Notes: generated by a model from the letters alone, not told the origin. A DNA stretch of 64,000 nucleotides from Larix kaempferi (GCA_027924585.1 BSBM01000865.1:7886501-7950500); one strand, 5' to 3'. Positions 22,392-33,796 are shown, numbered from the stretch's first letter. A program made the numbers and translations.

Positions 22392-24327
22392 GTGGCTAGG
22401 GGACGCCAATGGGCTCCCTCTGATTCTTTGGATTCTTACGAGACATATTTCCTAGACGTCATGACTATTGCACACTTTGATACTGAAGAAATACCTACGA
22501 CTCCATCGGGTAGGTCAAACACACTTCAGACACCCCTACTCCTCGTGAGGTGTGGGGGAGTGATCCACCTAAGACCCAACATAATTTGTTTGGTCCAAAT
22601 CCACCTGAGGACGACCCGTCCGATCCTTAGATTCCACATAATTATATACATGGGATGCCAAAGTTACATGGCGACACTAATCCTACGGTCAACCCAACCA
22701 CATTCTCTTTTGGTATGCCTAATTATAATACAATTGATCCTTCCACTACATTTGGTAGTCACGATGGCACTAGCCATAGTGTTAGCCACACTGCACCCAC
22801 TAGGGGCAATACCCTCGCTGAGGGCACCACGTTGTCCACTCACACACATAGTATGGGGACCAGTCGTATTACTCCTAACAATGCTAATGTTGGAAGGCGA
22901 CCGCCTCCTAGGGCTACCCAACCTAATAGGAACACTGTCTGCAACACGACTCGACATCCACCATCTAATACACATGCCACTACCCGTCAACCCAGGACTA
23001 CTTTCGCAAATATTAATGCTCCTCCTAACCACGGGGGTGGAAATATACCACATACTTTTGCATCCAGTGCTGCCACTAGTAATGCCAATGTAGGAGGTGG
23101 GAATATATCCTATCCACATGGACATAAAGCTACCATCCCTGCTATTAGTAACACCAATGTTGGGGTTGGGAATACATCTCATGCTTATGGTCACCACACG
23201 ACTACTCACGCTGATCCTAATGCTGGGGGTGGGAACATACCTCACCATTATGGTCATTACAACTCGGTTCCCACTATGAATAGTACGTATATGCCCCATA
23301 CTTATGGTGGCAACCCTTACTACAACATAGTCAGTGCTGGCCACCAGTACAACCCACCCCAATATGGTGCCCAAAACACGTATATACCTGCTTACTCTCA
23401 TATGGGTCAGGTCGGAGGAGGTTATCAACCCTATGGCCATGGTCAAGCTTATGGTCCATTAGGTCCTCATTATCAGCAGTTTAATGCTCATGGTCAAGAT
23501 TTTGGTCCACCTTATAATTCGGTTCATTCAACCAACCTTTTATGGGAGCTTATAATCAAGCTTTCTAGCCACAGCTCCCGTTCCTTGCACGTTTGAACCT
23601 TTCAGATCTTTTGAAGCTCACGAATGATCCGGTGTGTCACGACCCTAATTGGCCTTTGGTCCCTACCAATCTCCCTTCGGACATTCCTAAGATTGAAGGG
23701 AAAGGTGGTGAGGACCGGGGTGATCATGTCACAACATTTCACCTTTGGTGCTCCTCCAACTCATTGAACCATGATTCCATTAGATTACGACTATTTCAAC
23801 GCACCCTCACGGGGGCAGTCACGAAGTGGTATGTTGAGTTGCTTGGAAACACTTATAGGGGTTTTAACAAGATCGCTTTGGTTTTCTAGGATCATTTCCA
23901 GTTGTCGGTTCGCTATGATACTCATACTGAAGTTTTTTCTACCTTCCGTCAGGATAAGGCCACACATATTTCTGACCACGAACAAGAGTGGCGTTGGCGG
24001 AAGAGGTTAGTGAAAGCCAACATTCCTCTAGAGTTTCTGTTGGACTGGTTCCTCAAGTCTCTACTCCCATACATTGCTAAGGATGTTTCGATGTCCAGCA
24101 TTGTGACTGAGGAACAAGCCATATTGAATGTCCAGCAGTTAGACTTACTAAACTCTCAGTCTGGCATTTTGTATGACATTATTCCTGACGCACCGTGAAC
24201 ACGCCATGAGCCTCAGTCAGTTCTGGGACCGCATAAGGATAATTCCAACCCTCCTCGGGAAGGCATAAGGTCAAGTTTCCTTGTAAGATTTGCGGGGAAG
24301 ATCATCTTACTCACTTATGTCCTCGAA
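22392..24327 (+). pseudogene. Element C Gag, with Gly/His/Tyr/Asn-rich N-terminal domain and truncated zinc knuckle
   Basis: The start near 22392 reads MARGRQWAPSDSLDSYETYF, and after a frameshift near 22640 the frame continues at 22655. A long N-terminal region (22860-23560) is low-complexity and rich in Gly, His, Tyr, Asn and Thr, built from loose repeats around NVGGGN and YGHH. The Gag core follows: NLPSDIPKIEGKGGED, TFHLWCSSNS, RLFQRTLTGAVTKWYVEL (23670-23850), a stop, then TFRQDKATHISDHEQEWRWR. Near 24280 it reads FPCKICGEDHLTHLCPR, a CX2CX3HX4C knuckle that binds RNA. Element F is inserted right after it. Confidence 0.85.
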
Positions 24328-24712
24328 TGTGATGAACTTGCAATAATTAATTAATGCAAATACAGGAGATATCAGAAATAATAGAACAGAATCACTTTTA
24401 TATTGATCACAGGCCACTTTGAGGGGGCAACCTCCTTTGAGCAAGCTCAATACAATTAACTTCATGGTGCCTTCAATGTCCTCAACACACGCTTATATAC
24501 CAAGTCTATGCCCAATACTATGAGTCAAAACCATGGGACATATAATACTACGGGACGACTTACAAAGCATATGCACCCAATACTATGGGTCAATACTATG
24601 GGCTAATATAAACTACGGATCAACAAATACTACGGGACGACTTACAAAGCATATGCGTCCAAGAAGAATATACTAACATAGTAAACGGAAGGGTTGACAT
24701 AGGTTCCTAACA
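24328..24712 (-). repeat. Element F 3' LTR
   Basis: Begins TGTGATGAAC and ends GGTTCCTAACA on the plus strand. Contains internal duplications of the phrase ACTACGGGACGACTTACAAA about 90 bp apart. Its partner is at 28100-28484. Confidence 0.93.
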
Positions 24713-24726
24713 TCCCCTCCCCTTAG
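24713..24726 (-). promoter_or_regulatory. Element F polypurine tract
   Basis: TCCCCTCCCCTTAG on the plus strand is the purine run CTAAGGGGAGGGGA on the minus strand, directly next to the 3' LTR. Confidence 0.8.
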
Positions 24727-24740
24727 AAAAAGCTTTGCCC

Positions 24741-25640
24741 TCAAAGCTTTGGTTGGATAAATTGCTGCAGAATCGGAAGGAGTGGTTCCCCGGTAGCATC
24801 CTCGGGTTGCATTTCAGACCACTGACGCCTTTGGAGTGTCAAGGAGGATTGCTTGGAAGGTTGTAGATGAAGAAGAACCCTATCAGCTGCGTGGAAAATG
24901 CACTCAGAACGGTGTTGATCGGCTTGTTGTTTCAGGTGAATTATGGCCATGTGAAGATTGTCCTGCCGAATGAGAAGAATCTGATCGCGGTTTTTAAGAA
25001 CCGAGTCAATTTCCTGAACTGGGGAGCTGCTAAGGGTGTATGGAAGAAGAACTGGCGGTGTTTTTCCATAGACTGCTTCATATGGTGTCCTTTGAGATGT
25101 GGTATTGTACCACCAGAGCGCTGCTAGGAAATCCGTAGAAATAGTTGGCCAAAGCTGTGTAGGGATGGGAAAGGGTTTGAGCAATCCCGAAAGGAGTGTC
25201 GTTTCACACTTGTTGACTTGGAAAGTATCATCGTCACCCACCATCTGTTGAATTGTCATTTTTAGTCCCTGCCAAAAGAAGTTACATTGTTCCCAGTCAT
25301 ACATTTTGCAGAACCCAGAGTGCCCTGTTGATGAAGAAGCATGGAGTTCATAGAAGAGATAGCCCTGTTGAACATATTGCAACCAATTTGGAACAAGTAG
25401 AGAAAGAGCTGTAAGAGAAACTGGGTCATCAATTGTGCGAGAAGGAGCATCTTCCACCATATTGTCCTTACCCTTCTTGTAAGTGATCACATAGGGATAA
25501 CCCATTTCAGGTGTGTTGGGGAGGAGACCCATTGTTCTAGAAAATTTTCCAGACTCTGTAGATCAGTCTTGATGCAGAAATAATTCCCTAATAGGTATGG
25601 CTGCCACTTCTATACTGCATGCAAAATAGCCATCATTTCC
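24741..25640 (-). pseudogene. Element F internally deleted RNase H/integrase
   Basis: The minus strand starts after the protease with a short RNase H end (SQQEMMAILHAV, NYFCIKTDLQSLENFLEQ). It goes on to YVITYKKGKDNMVEDAPSRT and the integrase zinc-binding start LHASSSTGHSGFCKMYDWEQ (near 25360-25290). The catalytic core is lost: text jumps from a remnant near 25150 (LWPTISTDFLAALWWYNTT) to the core end TPYEAVYGKTPPVLLPY, then the C-terminal domain (ADRVLLHLQPSKQSSL). A single 263-codon ORF spans these pieces, so the deletions kept the frame. No Asp-Asp-Glu catalytic set remains. Confidence 0.8.
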
Positions 25641-26386
25641 TGCTGAGAGGTAGATGTGGCTAAATTCTTACCAGAAAGGTCTCTTGACGGCAGCAAGCGC
25701 ATTGGTTCAGCAAAGAGACCTGCAGATCTATCCAAGGAAGTAGTGGAGACTATTGATGGGTGCATCTGAATGGAATGGAGCTGAGCAATGACACCATGTG
25801 AATTATTCTTAAGGATTTTTTCCAAGCGATGTGAACTGATGATGCAGAGAGACCCTGGTTGTAAGCCCATAAATTTGTGTTGTGCCCCATTGACTTTAAA
25901 CTGCATCCAAATTTCAGCAAAATCCCATAAGATGGGGCCAAGTGTGCGTAACCATTGAACGCCCAAAACCACATCACATCTGCCTAAGGACAAGGCAAAC
26001 ATGTCAGAGCGTAGGTTATAATCTTCCATAGAGATACGCATATTGTGACACTTCCCCTTGCAAGGTAAGGTGCCCCCATTGGCAACCATGACTTCAAATT
26101 TGGAGCAAGGATGGACAAAACAATCAGCATGTTTGGCAATCCGAGGGTCATTGAAGTTATGAGTGCTACCAGAATCAATGAGTATCGTAAGAGGGAGATT
26201 CTTGAAGTATCCCTTGACCCACATTGTTTGTGGGGTGGTGACGCTGGTTACAGCATGGAGAGAGATCTCGGGTGGGTCGTCCTGAGATTGGGTGTCAACA
26301 GGCGGGTGTTGAATGTTGACCTGATCATCTACTGTATCTGTAGCTTCTTCACCACGTTCTAAGGCAGGCGGAGAATCCACATCCAA
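25610..26386 (-). CDS. Element F protease and adjoining pol start, RT deleted
   Basis: A 258-codon open frame carries a retropepsin with active site LTILIDSGSTHNFNDPRIA (near 26180-26130) and the partner segment CDVVLGVQWLRTLGP. It runs into the usual protease-RT linker (QFKVNGAQHKFMGLQPGS), and then, with the entire RT missing, joins text from the end of RNase H (SQQEMMAILHAV). The ORF is open, but the protein would be a protease without polymerase. The loss of RT between two otherwise readable domains shows a clean internal deletion, which may have occurred during reverse transcription. Confidence 0.8.
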   Translation of the reverse strand: MDVDSPPALERGEEATDTVDDQVNIQHPPVDTQSQDDPPEISLHAVTSVTTPQTMWVKGYFKNLPLTILIDSGSTHNFNDPRIAKHADCFVHPCSKFEVMVANGGTLPCKGKCHNMRISMEDYNLRSDMFALSLGRCDVVLGVQWLRTLGPILWDFAEIWMQFKVNGAQHKFMGLQPGSLCIISSHRLEKILKNNSHGVIAQLHSIQMHPSIVSTTSLDRSAGLFAEPMRLLPSRDLSGKNLATSTSQQEMMAILHAV

Positions 26387-26411
26387 GAGATAAATATTTT
26401 GTTGAACACAT

Positions 26412-27096
26412 CTAGTAAATCCCTTTTTCTTGGCGTGCCTGCATTTCTATTTCAGACAAATTCTTGATAGGATTTGGTTGAGGAGCAGGCGTGATGGGAG
26501 GTCGTTGGGAACCCATATTTCTGAAGGGAACAAAGGTGGGTTTGGAGCGTTGTTGAGTTGTGATCTTGTCCTCGTCCAGCTTAGCCAACCCTAGGACTTC
26601 CGTCATTGTGTTGGGACAAAACATTTTGACCTCGGAGCGGATTTCATCCTTGAGACCACTGATAAAACAACTCTTGTAGAATTCATCAGACAATCCTTCT
26701 GTGTGATTGGCCAATTTCTCAAATTCTATCTGATACTCTCTCACTGTGCCAATTTGGTGATGTTTAGTGAGTGCTCCTGTGAAATCATCAAAGGTACCAT
26801 TGAAGGGCTTCCTGTTCCAAATGAAAGGATGCAAATGGAACTTTTTGGGCATCAGAAGTATTATACAGACTGAAATATTGTTCTGCTCGGTAGATCCATC
26901 CAGTGGAATCAATACCATTGAAGCGAGGAAAATCAAGCTTTGGCCCACGAAAATTGCTGGAAGAAGAGAATCCAGTGGCTGCAAAAGATTCTGGCTATCT
27001 GGTATTGTTCATGGCTAAATGCTGAAGATGGAGGCTAAGAAATTTTTCATCCAGATCTTGGAGTTTGGTTTGGATGGTTGCAAGTGCTTCCTCCAT
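26412..27096 (-). pseudogene. Element F Gag
   Basis: The ATG at 27096 starts MEEALATIQTKLQDLDEKF. After one stop and frame changes the core reads LDFPRFNGIDSTGWIYRAEQ and VPFASFHLEQEALQWY (about 26940-26820), then HQIGTVREYQIEFEKLANHT and FYKSCFISGLKDEIRSEVKM (26750-26620), typical of chromovirus Gag. A few codons around 26790-26820 are missing or shifted. The C-terminus is Pro- and Gln-rich. No zinc knuckle was seen before the protease ORF. Confidence 0.8.
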
Positions 27097-28085
27097 GGTG
27101 TGTGCTCCTGCACGGGTGACAACCATAACCAAGTTTTTTTTTTTTTTTTAAGTGGAATGGGTAGAAAAACACAAACAGAAGCTGATTTAGTAAAGGGAAA
27201 TTTGGATTGGGGAAACAATTTGATGGGTAATTGGGGTTTGACTAGATTTTGGACACTGTCGAAAGGACAAGAAAGCAAAAAGGGGGATTTCAGAAGCGGG
27301 GTGATAGAATGAAAAAATTTGGCAGAGGGACAAAGAAACAGAATTCAGAAAGGAACTCTGTGGTAAAATTTGAAGGTGATTGCGTGAAATCTGAGGAAGT
27401 TATGGAAAACCATAAAAATAGACAAATGTGGGATTTTAGGTTTTGGGAAGGGGAATTGGGGATAGGGGCCTCAGGAATGAAAGATGCAAAATGGGATGAC
27501 AGGGGTTCCCCAAAAATTTCAAGGGAAACAGAGTGAAAACAAGGGAGATATGGAGAAATGGATCGGCAACGGCATGGAAGGGATCGAAAACGGTTGGATC
27601 TGAAACGACGACTGGATCTGGAATGACTTTCAGAATAGATCTGAAATGGCTGGATCTGGAGCGGAAGTGATTGGAAACAATTCAACTGAAAATAATTATG
27701 GACCCCAGGTATGTACGGCTTCCTAACAGTTCAGGTGTTTCACTCGGCCACCAATGTTGTCTGACGGCTTGCGTATTGGGGCAGTACCCCTCACTCCACG
27801 GCTCAGGTAAAACTAATAACCGCTTTGCCACAAACGACAACTCTTGGCTTACCTCACGGGTGGGAACTAGTCAATCTGGTAGGGGTCGTTGCCCTTTTCG
27901 CTGGCAGGTCCTCTCAATGGGCCAGCTACTTTGGAGTTCCTGTGGTACTCCTCACAATGAGTTTTAGGGCTTATGCCCAAGTACTTCTAACAGTTAAGCG
28001 GATAGGGATTATTCCCAAATTCGAAGCTGCAACAGATGCAAAAAAAAAATTTGGCAGAAATTCCACCCAACGAGCCCAAGAAAGT
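27097..28085 (-). other. Element F leader
   Basis: Nearly 1 kb between the primer-binding site and gag, purine-rich on the plus strand (27270-27660), with a poly-T run at 27136-27149. No coding sequence was recognised. The length is large for a 385-bp LTR element and may hold packaging signals. Confidence 0.55.
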
Positions 28086-28097
28086 GCTCTGATACCA
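28086..28097 (-). promoter_or_regulatory. Element F primer-binding site (initiator Met tRNA)
   Basis: GCTCTGATACCA on the plus strand reads TGGTATCAGAGC on the minus strand, complementary to the 3' end of plant initiator tRNA-Met. It lies two bases from the 5' LTR edge and fixes the element's orientation. Confidence 0.92.
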
Positions 28098-28099
28098 GA

Positions 28100-28484
28100 T
28101 GTGATGAACCTGCAATAATTAATTAATGCAAATACACAAGATATCAAAAATAATAGAACAGAATCACTTTTATATTGATCACAGGCCACTTCGAGGGGGC
28201 ATCCTCCTTTGAGCAAGCTCAATACAATTAACTTCACGATGCCTTCAATGACCTCAACACACACTTATATACTAAGTCTATGCCCAATACTATGAGTCAA
28301 AGCCATGGGACATATAATACTACGGGACGACTTACAAAGCATATGCATCCAATACTATGGGTCAATACTATGGGCTAATATAAACTACGGATCAACAAAT
28401 ACTACGGGACGACTTACAAAGCATGTGCATCCAACAACAATATACTAACATAGTAAAGAGAAGGGTTGACATAGGTTCCTAACA
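28100..28484 (-). repeat. Element F 5' LTR
   Basis: Begins TGTGATGAACC and ends GGTTCCTAACA on the plus strand, followed by the target duplication TCGAA. About 95 percent identical to 24328-24712 by eye. Confidence 0.93.
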
Positions 28485-28489
28485 TCGAA

Positions 28490-30159
28490 TCGAAGAAGTA
28501 TCAAAGCATTTGGCACAGAGCCCAGCTATGTTAAAGGATCCCCTTCCTCATAATCAAAACATGGCTTCACATGCTCCCACCACTGGTTATGGACCTAGTG
28601 AGACGGCAACATATTCTTCCAATACTGGTGGTTATGGATGTGTGAATATGGTTCAATCGCAGGTTAGTGTTGCCACTCGTCAATGCGATTATGGTGCACC
28701 ATAACCTAATATGGGGAGTGAGCCTCGCCCTCCTCCTGACAATTCCTTGCATATCGAGAAGCCCTCTAATATGTCGCGGATACCGAAAGGTGTTCTTAAG
28801 CGCTCTACACATAATCCTAATGCTTGAGCCGCCCATAACTACTCCATCATGGAAGACTTGGGCCAAACTCCGTGTGCCATGTCGGCTCTTGAAGTTTTGC
28901 AGGCCTGTACTTCTCAAAAGCAGGCCCTTTTGAGGGCGTTAGGAGTTCAAGATGGGGGAAGTCCCATTGTTATCAAGTTCGACACTACTGATGTTCAACC
29001 TCGCTTACCTTACCATGTGGCTTTTCAAATCCAGGTGGCATGCCTTCAGAATTTTTTCAAACGTATGATGGTTGACGAAGGTGCTTCGGCGTCGGTATTG
29101 TCGTTAACTTGTTGGAAAGCTCTAGCATCTCCTCCTCTACTCCCATCTAGAACCACACTCACTGCATTTGATGGTCGGTCATTTAAGCCGCATGGAATTA
29201 TCCGTTCACTTGTTGTATTCTTGGGAGGTAAATCTATGCCTATTGAAGTCGAGGTGGCTGATGCGCCCATCAACTACAACCTTTTACTGGGTCAAAATTG
29301 GATGTATGCTATGAAGGCTGTTGCGTCTACTATATTCATATTTATTTTCTTTCATCACGAAGGAAAGATTGTGACCATCGATCAGCTGGATTTCGTTAAT
29401 TCCCCTTCCACAGCATCCACGACATCCATAGTCCCGCAGGTTACTCATTCTCAACCGACAACTGGGAACATGGGTGTTTGTATGTACCTTTTATTGATGG
29501 CAACTTATGATTTTGCTGCACCTGTGAATTTTATTGGAACCATTATCGACGATGCGTATCCTCCTTCACATAATATGTCGTTTCGGACTTCCTATTTTAA
29601 TGATCCATGGAATTTACTATCCATGAGTTCCACGTTTGGAGACATTACGCATATCAGGATGTATATGCCATTGTATGTAGTTGAGCTTGCTTACCAGCAT
29701 ATTCAACAAGCCACTGCAGAACTGGATCTCTCTTCTTCTCAGATAGTCGAGGAAGATCCGGTTACGTTGCCATTTTGGGCAGCCAACTCGTCTTGTTCAC
29801 ACGACTGCCTTGATGATACTTTGCCTTCGGATGAAGCTATTATGGAGGCCATGTGTGGTAGTGAGAGGCCTTGGGAGGATATGCACCATCGCTCTTATTT
29901 CCTTCCCAACCTCGAGCTCGCCGAACAAGAAGATTTTAGGATGACTCTAGCAGAGATGGTTGGTCATCCTGTGGCTCTTTTAGGTTTGCATGATATTTTT
30001 GCGGAGGGGAATATGGCTAGTATTTCCCCGACTACATCGATCAACATATCTTGTACTCCTAGAAAGGTCGAGAATGTTTACATCAATTATGATTGCACTC
30101 CTGAGGAGGTTGCTATTTACACTGAATTGTTTACAAAAATCTGGGAAGCTTTTGCCTAG
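28490..30159 (+). pseudogene. Element C protease region and linker
   Basis: After element F the C frame resumes with VSKHLAQSPAMLKDPLP-type text. The main ORF (28849-30159, 436 codons) contains MEDLGQTPCAMSALEVLQ, then a retropepsin-like segment with MMVDEGASASVLSLTCWKAL near 29065-29125 and INYNLLLGQNWMYAM near 29270-29315. The catalytic motif reads Asp-Glu-Gly rather than Asp-Ser/Thr-Gly. I believe related plant gypsy families also show this variant, but it should be checked. A long linker ends with NYDCTPEEVAIYTELF (near 30095), the standard lead-in to RT. Little decay is visible here. Confidence 0.8.
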
Positions 30160-31060
30160 TCATATGAGGAGATTCCAGGAATAGACCCCTGAATTGTTGA
30201 ACATGAGATTAGAACATATCCCAATGCTTAACCGGTTTGACAATGCTTACATGCTGTGAACCCTCGAAAAGCAGTTGCTATCAAGGAAGAGGTGGAGAAA
30301 TTACTCAAGGCTGGTTTCATCTACCCCGTTCCCCTTACCGAATGGGTTTCAAACCCCGTTCCTTTGGATAAGAAGCAGGGAACGATCCGTGTATGCATTG
30401 ATTTTAGATATTTGAATCGTGCATGTATGAAAGACAACTTCCCCACGCCATTCATCGATCAGATCTTGGATGCTTGTGCGGGAAGTGAGATTTTTTCAGT
30501 CATGGATGGCTTTTCAGGGTATAATCAGATTCAAATCAAACCCGAGGACGAACATAAGACAACTTTCATTTGTCCTTGGGGAACATATCGGAAAATTCCC
30601 TTCGGCCTTAAAAACTCTGGAGCTACGTTTCAATGTGCCATGATCTATGCCTTTCATGATCTTAAAAAGATTATGGAGGTTTTCTTGGATGATCTTGCCG
30701 ACCATTCTCACAAGAGAATGGACCACCCCAAGCACCTCCACATCATTCTCGAATGATGTATACGATACAAGATTCGATTGAATCCTAACAAATGCATCTT
30801 TGCTATAAGGACTGGTCTCCCTCTGGGATTCATAGTTTCAAAAGAGGGTTTAGAGTCGATCCTCTTAAAGTTGAGGAAATACTTCGATTGCCTCCTCCGC
30901 GCAACTTGTTACAACTTTAGAGCCTCCAAGGGAGAGCCACTTTTCTACGCTATTTCATAGTCAATTATGCTAATACTACCAAAGGTTTCATGCGCTTATT
31001 TAAGAAAGAGACACCCTTTATCTGGGATGAGTGATCCCAGTAGTCTTTCAACGCCCTTAA
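30160..31060 (+). pseudogene. Element C reverse transcriptase
   Basis: The ORF at 30256-30756 has VAIKEEVEKLLKAGFIYPV, GTIRVCIDFRYLNRACMKDN, EIFSVMDGFSGYNQIQIKPE, FICPWGTYRKIPFGLKNSGA and the active site VFLDDLADHS (near 30690). FLDD replaces the common YxDD but keeps both catalytic Asp residues. After a stop near 30757 it continues with IRLNPNKCIFAIRTGLPLGF. A frameshifted thumb follows near 30840-31060. The domain is complete but interrupted. Confidence 0.88.
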
Positions 31061-31560
31061 GAAAGCTTTGGTATCGACCCCTGTGCTTAGTCCACCAGAC
31101 TTTGCACGAGATTTTAGCCTTTATGTGTCCACGTCTCAAGAGACGATTAGCATGGTCTTGGTTCAGGTTGATGACGCGCTTGTCGAGCATGTCATCTATT
31201 ACCCCATTCGAAATCTAGTAGACGCTGAGCTAAGATATACTCATGTGGAAAAGTTGGCACTTGCGACTTTTCATTCAGTCCAGTGGTTACAACATTACAT
31301 TTTGCTTAGAACAACCACAGTTGTCGTACATATCAATCCTTTTCAGTTCATGCTATCACGACGTCTTATAGGGGGGAAGTAAAATAAATGGATTGTGATC
31401 CTTCAGGAGTTCGATCTCGATTTTGCTTAGACGAAATCGGGGAAATCGTTGGTGTTTGCTGAGCTTATGTCGAACCTTCCGAGACTTTATGAGGATGTCA
31501 TTCATGAAGATTCCTTTGTGGATGAGCACTTATTTCTTATCTCGTCTGATGACCCTTGAC
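31061..31560 (+). pseudogene. Element C gypsy-type RNase H
   Basis: The reading ARDFSLYVSTSQETISMVLVQ (near 31105-31165) is the start of the gypsy RNase H. The position usually held by the first catalytic Asp is Ser here (YVSTS). Then come VIYYPIRNLVDAELRYTHVE and LALATFHSVQWLQHYIL, which retain the fold's later segments. After a stop near 31381 the tail reads VILQEFDLDFA and SLVFAELMSNLP. The separate second RNase H after integrase is better placed to be catalytic. Confidence 0.75.
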
Positions 31561-32801
31561 ATGGGGATGTCATTGTATATCTCCAAACTTTGAAGTTTCC
31601 TGTGCACTATTCACGAGACGAGCAACGGTGTGTGAAACATCACGCTAAAGATTATACTATCGTCAGTGACACTTTATATTGCTGAGGAAAGAGTTCTATT
31701 CTCCATCGTTGCTTAACTCACGAAGAAGCAAAGCGGGTGCTTAATGATTGCCATGCAGAGGCGTGTGGCGGTCACTTATCCGGGCTTGCTATAGCCCAAA
31801 GTATCATGCGAGCTGGTTGTTTTTGGCCTTCAATCTTTACAAATTGTATTAACGCTGTGAAGAGATGCCACCCTTGCTAGGTGTTTTCTCGGAATATACG
31901 CTCGCATCCAATGCCCCTTCATCCAGTTGTCAGCATCAGTCCCTTCACCAAGTGGGGGGTGGATTTCATGGATTGCAAACTAACTTCGGCTGGGGGGCAT
32001 GACCATATTATAGTAGCCATGGACTACTTTTCCAAATGGGCTGAGGCAATGCCTACCGTAAAATCCGATGGTGCTACAACAGCCCATTTCGTGTTCAATC
32101 AAATTATCACTTGGTTCGGTATTTTGAAAGAAATTGTCACTGACCATGGCAGTCACTTTCAGAACAAGATGATGGAGTATTTGTCTCTCAAGCTTGGGTT
32201 TCATCAAGAATACTGATCTTCTTATTATCCCCAAGCGAATGGTCAATTTGAAGCAGTTAATAAGTCTTTGAAGACCATTCTCCAGCGTACAATCCAACAA
32301 AGCAAGAACAACTAGCACATCATATTATATCCTGCTTTGTGGGCATGTCGAACTACAGTCAAGACTGCCACCAAGTTCTCACTGTTTCAGCTAGTTCACG
32401 GTGTGGAGTCACTTTTACCGATTGAATGCGAAATCCCTTCGCTTAAACTGGCCATAGAGCTCCTCCCTAATACGATGGGTCTTGAGCAATGTTTAACCCA
32501 CCTTGAGCAACTTGATGAGCAGCGTCGAGATGCCACCGTGGCTATAGATGCCAACAAACGTCGTGTTAAGGTTTAGTATGATAGGTCTATCTGTCCCTGG
32601 CAATATGCTAAAGGTGACTTGGTCCTCTTATATGACCAAGCTAAAGAACCCCTAGGGGCAGGAAAGTTCAACCCCATGTGGCATAGTCCTTACATCGTGA
32701 GGCATGTCCTAGAAAAAGGAGCCTATGAATTAGAAGACTACGAGGGGACTGTCTTGAAGGAGCCTAGAAATGGGCTCTACCTCAAGCGGTATTACGCTTG
32801 A
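31561..32801 (+). pseudogene. Element C integrase
   Basis: The zinc-binding region has CHAEACGGHLSGLAIAQ and KRCHPC (31750-31880). The core has VSISPFTKWGVDFMD (first Asp), IVTDHGSHFQNKM (second Asp, near 32140) and ANGQFEAVNKSLK (catalytic Glu, near 32245), so the DDE set is present. The C-terminal domain includes FNPMWHSPYIVRHVLEKGAYELEDYEGTV and NGLYLKRYYA (32670-32800). Stops occur near 31880, 32215, 32311 and 32575. The C-terminal ORF ends normally at 32801. No chromodomain was seen, so this is not a chromovirus. Confidence 0.87.
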
Positions 32802-33341
32802 ACCTCTGGTTGAGGCTAATACTTTTGTATACTACTGTATAGTTACCTTTGTACATAGTTTAGCTTTCTTTTGGTTTTCAGGTATGTTGATTAGCTTCCA
32901 TTTGATTGACAGATGTCAGCAGAGTTTCCTACACTATTATGGTTCGCGGATGGTGCTAGCCATCATACGCAGTAGCTTGCTTCTATTGCCTTTGTTATTT
33001 TCTCACTTGCTCACCTAGTTGTGTCCTCAGGAGGTGCTTGTCTTGGTCCTACAACTAACAATGTGGCTGAGTATAGTGCCATCATTGAGCTACTTCAGGA
33101 TGCCATTTCACATGGTATCTAGTCTTTAGAAGTCCACCTGGATTCACAACTAGTTGTGTCTCAGCTAAATGGGCAATACCGTGTGCGAGATCCTACACTA
33201 CTACAAAAATTCCTAAGGGTAAGACTCTTGGAACGGTATTTTATTTTGGTTACGTACATTCATGTTCCAAGAAGTGTTAATCATATATCTAATGCATATG
33301 CTAACTATGTATTAGATTGGCATTTGTCACATTCACAATGA
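32802..33341 (+). pseudogene. Element C second RNase H as a separate ORF downstream of integrase
   Basis: An ATG at 32913 begins MSAEFPTLLWFADGASHH. The RNase H motifs are FADGAS (first Asp), TTNNVAEYSAIIELL (Glu), VHLDSQLVVSQLNGQYRV (second Asp) and a C-terminal VNHISNAYANYVL, where the fourth acidic position reads Asn. Two stops (near 32973 and 33120) interrupt about 142 codons. It resembles the plant/archaeal RNase H family rather than gypsy RNase H. Integrase's own stop lies about 110 bases upstream, so this product would need reinitiation, splicing (TTGATTGACAG just before the ATG looks like an acceptor) or a subgenomic RNA. Confidence 0.8.
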
Positions 33342-33796
33342 AGCACACAAATAAAAGAGTACATACACACATATCGTAGAACCGAAGAACCAAATTTTTT
33401 TATAAATAATATATCCAAAAATGGTAGTGTCATGATACAAAACTAGAGCCCATAGCCCTCAAAAATATACATATCGATACAAAAATGAGATCCTGAGATA
33501 TCTACTCCTTATGAGGAGGCCTAGCTACCGCCCCGACAGGATGTGTCTGATAAAAGTAATGCACTTCATTTGCGACACGCTGTAGTAGTCGCACCCAGTT
33601 GCTCGACACCCCACTACCTGGCGCTGCATATCCTCTGGCAGTTGCACCATCTCTACCTATGGTACCCTAGTAGTCATCTGTGATATGTTGGATTGCAGAG
33701 TCTGTAGTGTCTGCTATGCTGCAGCACCTACCAGCTCATCACACCTGCCCTGGCGACGATGTCTCGGAAAACCATCGGGTCTCACTGGGCCCTTGT

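Larger units (their letters stand above)
24328..28484 (-). mobile_element. Non-autonomous Reina-like gypsy element F, nested in element C
   Basis: Direct LTRs of 385 bp (24328-24712 and 28100-28484) are flanked by a perfect 5-bp target duplication TCGAA (24323-24327 and 28485-28489). On the minus strand, a tRNA-iMet primer-binding site, gag, protease, a fragment of RNase H and integrase, and a polypurine tract follow in order. RT and most of the integrase core are deleted. The LTRs differ at about 19 of 385 positions by eye, so the element is fairly young yet could only have moved using proteins from another copy. Chromovirus (Reina-type) affiliation rests on Gag style. Confidence 0.92.

Noticed and set aside
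22664-23446. 260-codon minus-strand ORF opposite element C Gag
   Set aside because: It mirrors the low-complexity Gag N-terminus and has no independent signal.
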